46,456 nucleotides of DNA from NCBI GenBank assembly GCA_007693505.1, contig REDL01000037.1, positions 1-46,456 on the forward strand, given 5' to 3'. Both the position numbers and the translations under genes were made by a program. Positions 42,721-46,456 of this stretch are shown piece by piece (the stretch's first letter is position 1; every line of letters begins with the position of its first letter). This DNA comes from Desulfovibrionales bacterium. GTDB taxonomy: Bacteria; Desulfobacterota; Desulfovibrionia; Desulfovibrionales; Desulfonatronaceae. Below the pieces are notes generated by a model. The model did not search any database and was not told where the DNA came from. It was given only the letters and a program-made list of their open reading frames with translations.

Positions 42721-45700
42721 TTACGAATCAGTGCTGAGCTTGTTTCCAGCTCCATTAAGAACTTCTTGTACCACTGTGGCCATTTCCTGTAGCCGGTAGG
42801 GTTTTCCGAGAAATCTTCTGGCTCCGAGTACCAGAGCATCCTTGCCATGAGCTGCAGACGTGTACCCACTGGCGATGATAACCTTGATCTGGGGATCGCG
42901 TCGCAGCAGTTCTTGCAGACAATGGTTTCCACCCATGCCCGGCATATTCAAATCCAGCAAAACCAGGTCAATGGCTTGGCCATGCTCGTTGTACGCAGCC
43001 AGAGCTTCTTCCCCGGTGGATGCCAATATGACGATGTATCCAAACATTTCCAAGGCTTCCTGGGTCAGCTCGCGAATTTGGGGATCATCATCCACCACCA
43101 GAATGGTTGCATTCCTCCCCTGAGGCAAGATTTTCTGGTGGGAGGGTTCCGGCTGGGATGCCGTGACAGCTTTGTCAGGCTCCAACGCCGGCAGGTAGAC
43201 GCGAAACGACGTTCCTGCTCCGGGCTCACTGTCACAATAGATATGGCCGCCATGGGCTTTGACGATGCCATAGGCCGAAGCCAGCCCCAAACCAGTGCCT
43301 TTGTCCACTTCCTTGGTGGTAAAAAAGGGATCAAAGACATGCTTGAGAGCGATCTGGTCCATGCCGCAACCGGTATCCGAAACCTTGAGCAGGACATGCC
43401 GCCCGCCACGAATCCCCTCACAGGTGTCTCCGGCACCTTGTTCTCGCAGCACCACGTTGCTGGTCTCAATGGTCAGCTGGCCTCCTTCGGGCATGGCGTC
43501 CACGGCATTGTTGGCCAGGTTCAGCAGGACTTGTTCGATTTGCACAGGATCTCCGAAAATTGGCCAGGCCTCTGGGTTGAGGTGCAGTTCCAAGGCAACC
43601 ATTTTGGGAATGGTCCGCTCCAACATTTGCACTGTGTTTTTCACCTCCTGATTCACGTCCACCGGTGCCCTGTTGGTTTTGATCTTCCGGCTGAAAAGAA
43701 GCAGCTGTTGCACGAGGAGCTCCGCCCGGTCCATGGCATTCGTCACAATGTTCAGTCGTGATGCTTCTCGATGATCTTCCGGCATCTCCTCCAAGAACAT
43801 TTCAATGTTACCCCGCATGACATGCAGCAAATTATTGAAGTCGTGCGCCACTCCTCCGGCCAGGATGCCCACGGACTCCATCTTCTGCGCCTGGAGCAGT
43901 TGGGCCTGCATCCTTTCCCGCTCCTGTTCCGTCTTTTTTCGTTCGGTGATGTCCTGATGGGTGCCGATCAGACGAACTGCTCGGCCGGTCGTATCGCGTT
44001 CCACAGCCCGGCCACGACCGAGAATCCACCTCCATTCTCCATTTCTGGCTTGCATCCGAAACTCGACGGCAAATGACTCCACGCGATTCTCGATGCAATC
44101 CATGTTCGCCTTGAATGCTGCTTGTTTGTCGTCCGGGTGGATCAGATCCGTCCAGGCCCGAACGTGCCGTGGAACTTCAGCAAGCTCGTATCCCAGCATC
44201 CTGACATAGCCTGGGCTGTAATAGACATGATCAGTCTGGATATCCCAGTCCCAAATACCGTCGCTCGTGGCTTCCATGCTTAACCTGAACCGTTCCTCAC
44301 TCTCCTGCAAAGCTTCCTCGGCTCGTTTGCGGTCGGTGATCTCCCAATTGACGATGATAGCGGCTTCAATCGCTCCATTTTCATCCAAGACCGGTGCTGT
44401 GTAGTTGAGGATGATTTTCTTCTTGCCGTCAAACGTATCGATTTCCAGAAGCTCATCAACGATGGTCACCCCTTTGTTCACGGTATGCACCAAAGCCCAG
44501 TCATCCGGTTCAATTTGCTCTCGCGACGGCAGTCTTCTTGCCTTGAAAATACCATAGCCTGTTTTATCAACACTGGGTTGCGCGCCCCAAATGGCCACAC
44601 CTGCCGGATTGCCCTGCAATATGGCCCCTTTCTTGTCTGCAATCCACAAGCCGATCGGCAGAATTTCAAAGACCTTGCGCAGCAGATTTTCGCTTCGACG
44701 CAGCGCTTCTTCGGCCTGTTTGCGACTGGTGATGTCCTCGAACATGGCATAGGCCTGGGTAGGGAGTGTTCCACCGGAGGAGAATAAGGGGATTGCGGTG
44801 ATGGACAGCCAGACATGGGTTTGCCGGATTGGATGAAACACCCCGCGAACAACAGGTCCGACCGTTTTTCCGGTGCGCAGGGCAATCATGGCGGGGTGAT
44901 CCACGCCCAAGACTTCCGAGCCGTCTTCTGTGAGCATCCTCCAGTTTTGGTCTATGGATGTTGTTCCACGCATCTGGTTTATGGTGAGTCCAAGAATTTT
45001 TTCCGCGGCAGGATTGGCCGAGATGATGGTTCCGTCCGCTGTCTGATACACGACGCCCTGGGTCATGGTTTCGAAAAGGCTACGGTATTTTTCCTCACTA
45101 TCCCAGATGGTTGCAAATAGCTTCTCCCGTTCTTCCAGGCTCCTTTCCAGGACGACATTGCTGTAGCCCATCGTGCAGATGATTTCTGACAGTTTTCCAT
45201 AGAAATGGATGGCCTTGGTCACGGTATCCTTGTCCAAAAGAGGAACTTTTCTCAATGCTGCAAGATACTGCTCCGTATCAAAGCCGTATCGGGCGGCCTG
45301 CGCCTTGAAGATTTCGACATCCGGCGGCTCGTCCTTGAAAAAAAACTGCCCGGTGAAAAGGTTGGCCACATGTCTGTCCTCGACCATGATGGGCATCACG
45401 ATGTCCAGCATGTTGTTCCTGCAACGATAAATTTTGTACTGGCCAGGTGCAACGTTGCGGGAGAGCGCATTGTCGCTTTCCAAGCAGTTTTTGTTCGTTT
45501 CCGGGTGGGCACGATGAAAATTCAGGCAGATATCCTCCCAATCCGTCGAGGCCAGGATGTGGCCTTTCATGTCCAAGAGGGCGGCACCGATCCCGGTCAG
45601 TTTCGCAAACCCGGTCATCAGTTCCTGAATGGCAGGGCGGTCAATGATGTTTTCCAACTCGATTTCCGGTTCATTGTCCCGCGACACCCTATTGCCTGAA

Positions 45701-46146
45701 GGTGTGTCGTGCAAAAACATTTGCTTGCTGGATGATTGTCCAGCTTGATCCTGTATGGAGATATCCATGACAAAGCCCTGGATATGTCGCATACTTCCAT
45801 GCATATTGCGGACAACGCGAACGGTCTCCATGGTCCAGAATGTGGATCCGTCTTTGCGTTTTTGCAGGGTTTGATACGGACGCATCGAGCTGTGATTATC
45901 CAGATTTAAAATCTGAAATCGATCGGCGGGATTCACGTACAGTTGCCGTGCGATGTCTGTTATCACTGCACACATCTCTTCGGGGGAAGCGTATCCGTAC
46001 ATCGCGACCATTGCGGCGTTGACACGAAGAAACCGTCCTTCAGGCGTGGCGGTGTAGATGCCGATGGGCGCATTCATCAGGTCGTCGACCGTCTCGGCTG
46101 GGCTGAGGTGAATGGTGTCGGTATCTCTGTTCAGCTTTTGGGCCAT
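42721..46146 (-). CDS. PocR/PAS hybrid histidine kinase with receiver
   Basis: A 1141-residue soluble hybrid kinase. Order: PAS 1 (about 20-130); a PocR-type ligand-binding domain (about 165-328) with the Cys-containing ICLNFHRAHPETNKNCLESD and FTGQFFF; PAS 2 (about 352-478); PAS 3 (about 485-608); PAS 4 (about 615-738); the HisKA helix GGVAHDFNNLLHVM (phosphoacceptor His768); HATPase with NLANNAVDAM, DTGCGM and GTGLGLASAYG; and a C-terminal receiver (about 1013-1130) with Asp1065. PocR domains sense small molecules such as hydrocarbon derivatives or polyols in other proteins. ATG 46146 has aggag 6 bases upstream; a GTG 18 bases earlier is less likely. It stands alone here, without a partner gene visible. 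Confidence 0.93.
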   Translation of the reverse strand: MAQKLNRDTDTIHLSPAETVDDLMNAPIGIYTATPEGRFLRVNAAMVAMYGYASPEEMCAVITDIARQLYVNPADRFQILNLDNHSSMRPYQTLQKRKDGSTFWTMETVRVVRNMHGSMRHIQGFVMDISIQDQAGQSSSKQMFLHDTPSGNRVSRDNEPEIELENIIDRPAIQELMTGFAKLTGIGAALLDMKGHILASTDWEDICLNFHRAHPETNKNCLESDNALSRNVAPGQYKIYRCRNNMLDIVMPIMVEDRHVANLFTGQFFFKDEPPDVEIFKAQAARYGFDTEQYLAALRKVPLLDKDTVTKAIHFYGKLSEIICTMGYSNVVLERSLEEREKLFATIWDSEEKYRSLFETMTQGVVYQTADGTIISANPAAEKILGLTINQMRGTTSIDQNWRMLTEDGSEVLGVDHPAMIALRTGKTVGPVVRGVFHPIRQTHVWLSITAIPLFSSGGTLPTQAYAMFEDITSRKQAEEALRRSENLLRKVFEILPIGLWIADKKGAILQGNPAGVAIWGAQPSVDKTGYGIFKARRLPSREQIEPDDWALVHTVNKGVTIVDELLEIDTFDGKKKIILNYTAPVLDENGAIEAAIIVNWEITDRKRAEEALQESEERFRLSMEATSDGIWDWDIQTDHVYYSPGYVRMLGYELAEVPRHVRAWTDLIHPDDKQAAFKANMDCIENRVESFAVEFRMQARNGEWRWILGRGRAVERDTTGRAVRLIGTHQDITERKKTEQERERMQAQLLQAQKMESVGILAGGVAHDFNNLLHVMRGNIEMFLEEMPEDHREASRLNIVTNAMDRAELLVQQLLLFSRKIKTNRAPVDVNQEVKNTVQMLERTIPKMVALELHLNPEAWPIFGDPVQIEQVLLNLANNAVDAMPEGGQLTIETSNVVLREQGAGDTCEGIRGGRHVLLKVSDTGCGMDQIALKHVFDPFFTTKEVDKGTGLGLASAYGIVKAHGGHIYCDSEPGAGTSFRVYLPALEPDKAVTASQPEPSHQKILPQGRNATILVVDDDPQIRELTQEALEMFGYIVILASTGEEALAAYNEHGQAIDLVLLDLNMPGMGGNHCLQELLRRDPQIKVIIASGYTSAAHGKDALVLGARRFLGKPYRLQEMATVVQEVLNGAGNKLSTDS

Positions 46147-46456
46147 GCAAGTCTCCTGGGTCACTGTGGCTCAATATTGGCTGGAGTCAGGAACATATCG
46201 GAGGCGGTTGACGCGGATTTCATGGCTTGCCGGCATGAAAACGTTGTTCATCAATCATTTCCATTTCTTTTTCTCCATTTTTTTGCAACAAGGTCAAGCA
46301 CCGGCTTGTTCGTCTTCAAAACAAATTTATTCTCGAACAACAGGGAGCTTGAAATCGGTATCGATTTTGATGTTTTCTGGCCCAGTCAAGGGGTATTCCC
46401 TGGACACTTTTTCCCCTGCAAACTTGCAATGATGACAATTTTTCCGAAAAAAAGCC
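46147..46456. other. Region upstream of the hybrid kinase
   Basis: About 310 bases with no gene that I can support; open frames overlapping it are shadows. It should hold the promoter of the hybrid kinase. AT-rich sequence and TTGACT-like hexamers occur on the minus strand, but no convincing -10 pairs with them. Confidence 0.45.

Overview
The window looks like a chromosomal segment of a motile, Gram-negative sulfate-reducing bacterium of the Desulfovibrionales type (Desulfovibrio/Desulfonatronum-like). This is inferred from the gene set, not from a marker search: FlgE/FlgD/FliK and flagellin of the kind seen in this group, a CheA-CheY-CheW-ParA-PilZ-CheR-HEAT cluster, an RdgC-like pair, DUF4911 and DUF4390 proteins, a fused SucC-SucD protein, and a lipoprotein of the CpoB/YbgF type. 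Base composition is moderately GC-rich, apart from an AT-rich core in flgE.

Layout. 1-3990: a terminator, a PHP-domain protein (-), tRNA-Arg(TCT), a small unknown protein and htpG (+). 3997-8615: flagellar hook operon fliK-flgD-flgE (-), with a sigma-54-like promoter in front of fliK. 8745-9534: a DUF4911 protein and a small secreted protein (+). 9544-10368: TatD nuclease (-). 10685-14684: a 560-residue protein with possible GalT/HIT-like features, AzlC, AzlD and a FemAB-like protein (+). 14820-20800: PlsC acyltransferase, RNase J, an FAH-family hydrolase, an RdgC-like protein with a coupled partner, and a five-domain S1 protein (+). 20840-23650: NtrY-like sensor kinase behind a DUF4390 protein (-). 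23791-31751: fused succinyl-CoA synthetase, RlmH, CpoB-like lipoprotein, DprA, a small HD-GYP-type N-domain protein, an HDOD protein, a pseudo-receiver/GGDDF protein and a XerC/D recombinase (+), many with overlapping ends. 31947-40042: chemotaxis cluster, read from right to left as HEAT-repeat protein, CheR, PilZ, ParA, CheW, CheY, CheA (-).

40064-42720 is a non-coding and decayed stretch. It holds strong hairpins, a palindrome, tRNA-Arg(ACG), a frameshifted and truncated ATPase gene, an inverted pair of REP-like hairpins, a frameshifted flagellin remnant and a short inverted-repeat element. It looks like a tRNA-linked site of past insertions and deletions. The window closes with a 1141-residue PocR/PAS hybrid histidine kinase (-).

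How the parts work together: motility and sensory control dominate (hook assembly, the chemotaxis array, PilZ, GGDEF-like and HDOD proteins, two large sensor kinases). Housekeeping genes for RNA turnover (RNase J, RlmH, S1), DNA processing (DprA, XerC/D, TatD, RdgC-like), lipid synthesis and central metabolism are interspersed. I see no CRISPR array, intact transposase or prophage. No obviously new multi-gene defence system is visible. The points most worth a second look are the exact internal duplication in fliK, the HEAT-containing chemotaxis cluster with a triple-Hpt CheA, the 560-residue protein, the RdgC-like pair, and the structured or decayed region around tRNA-Arg(ACG).
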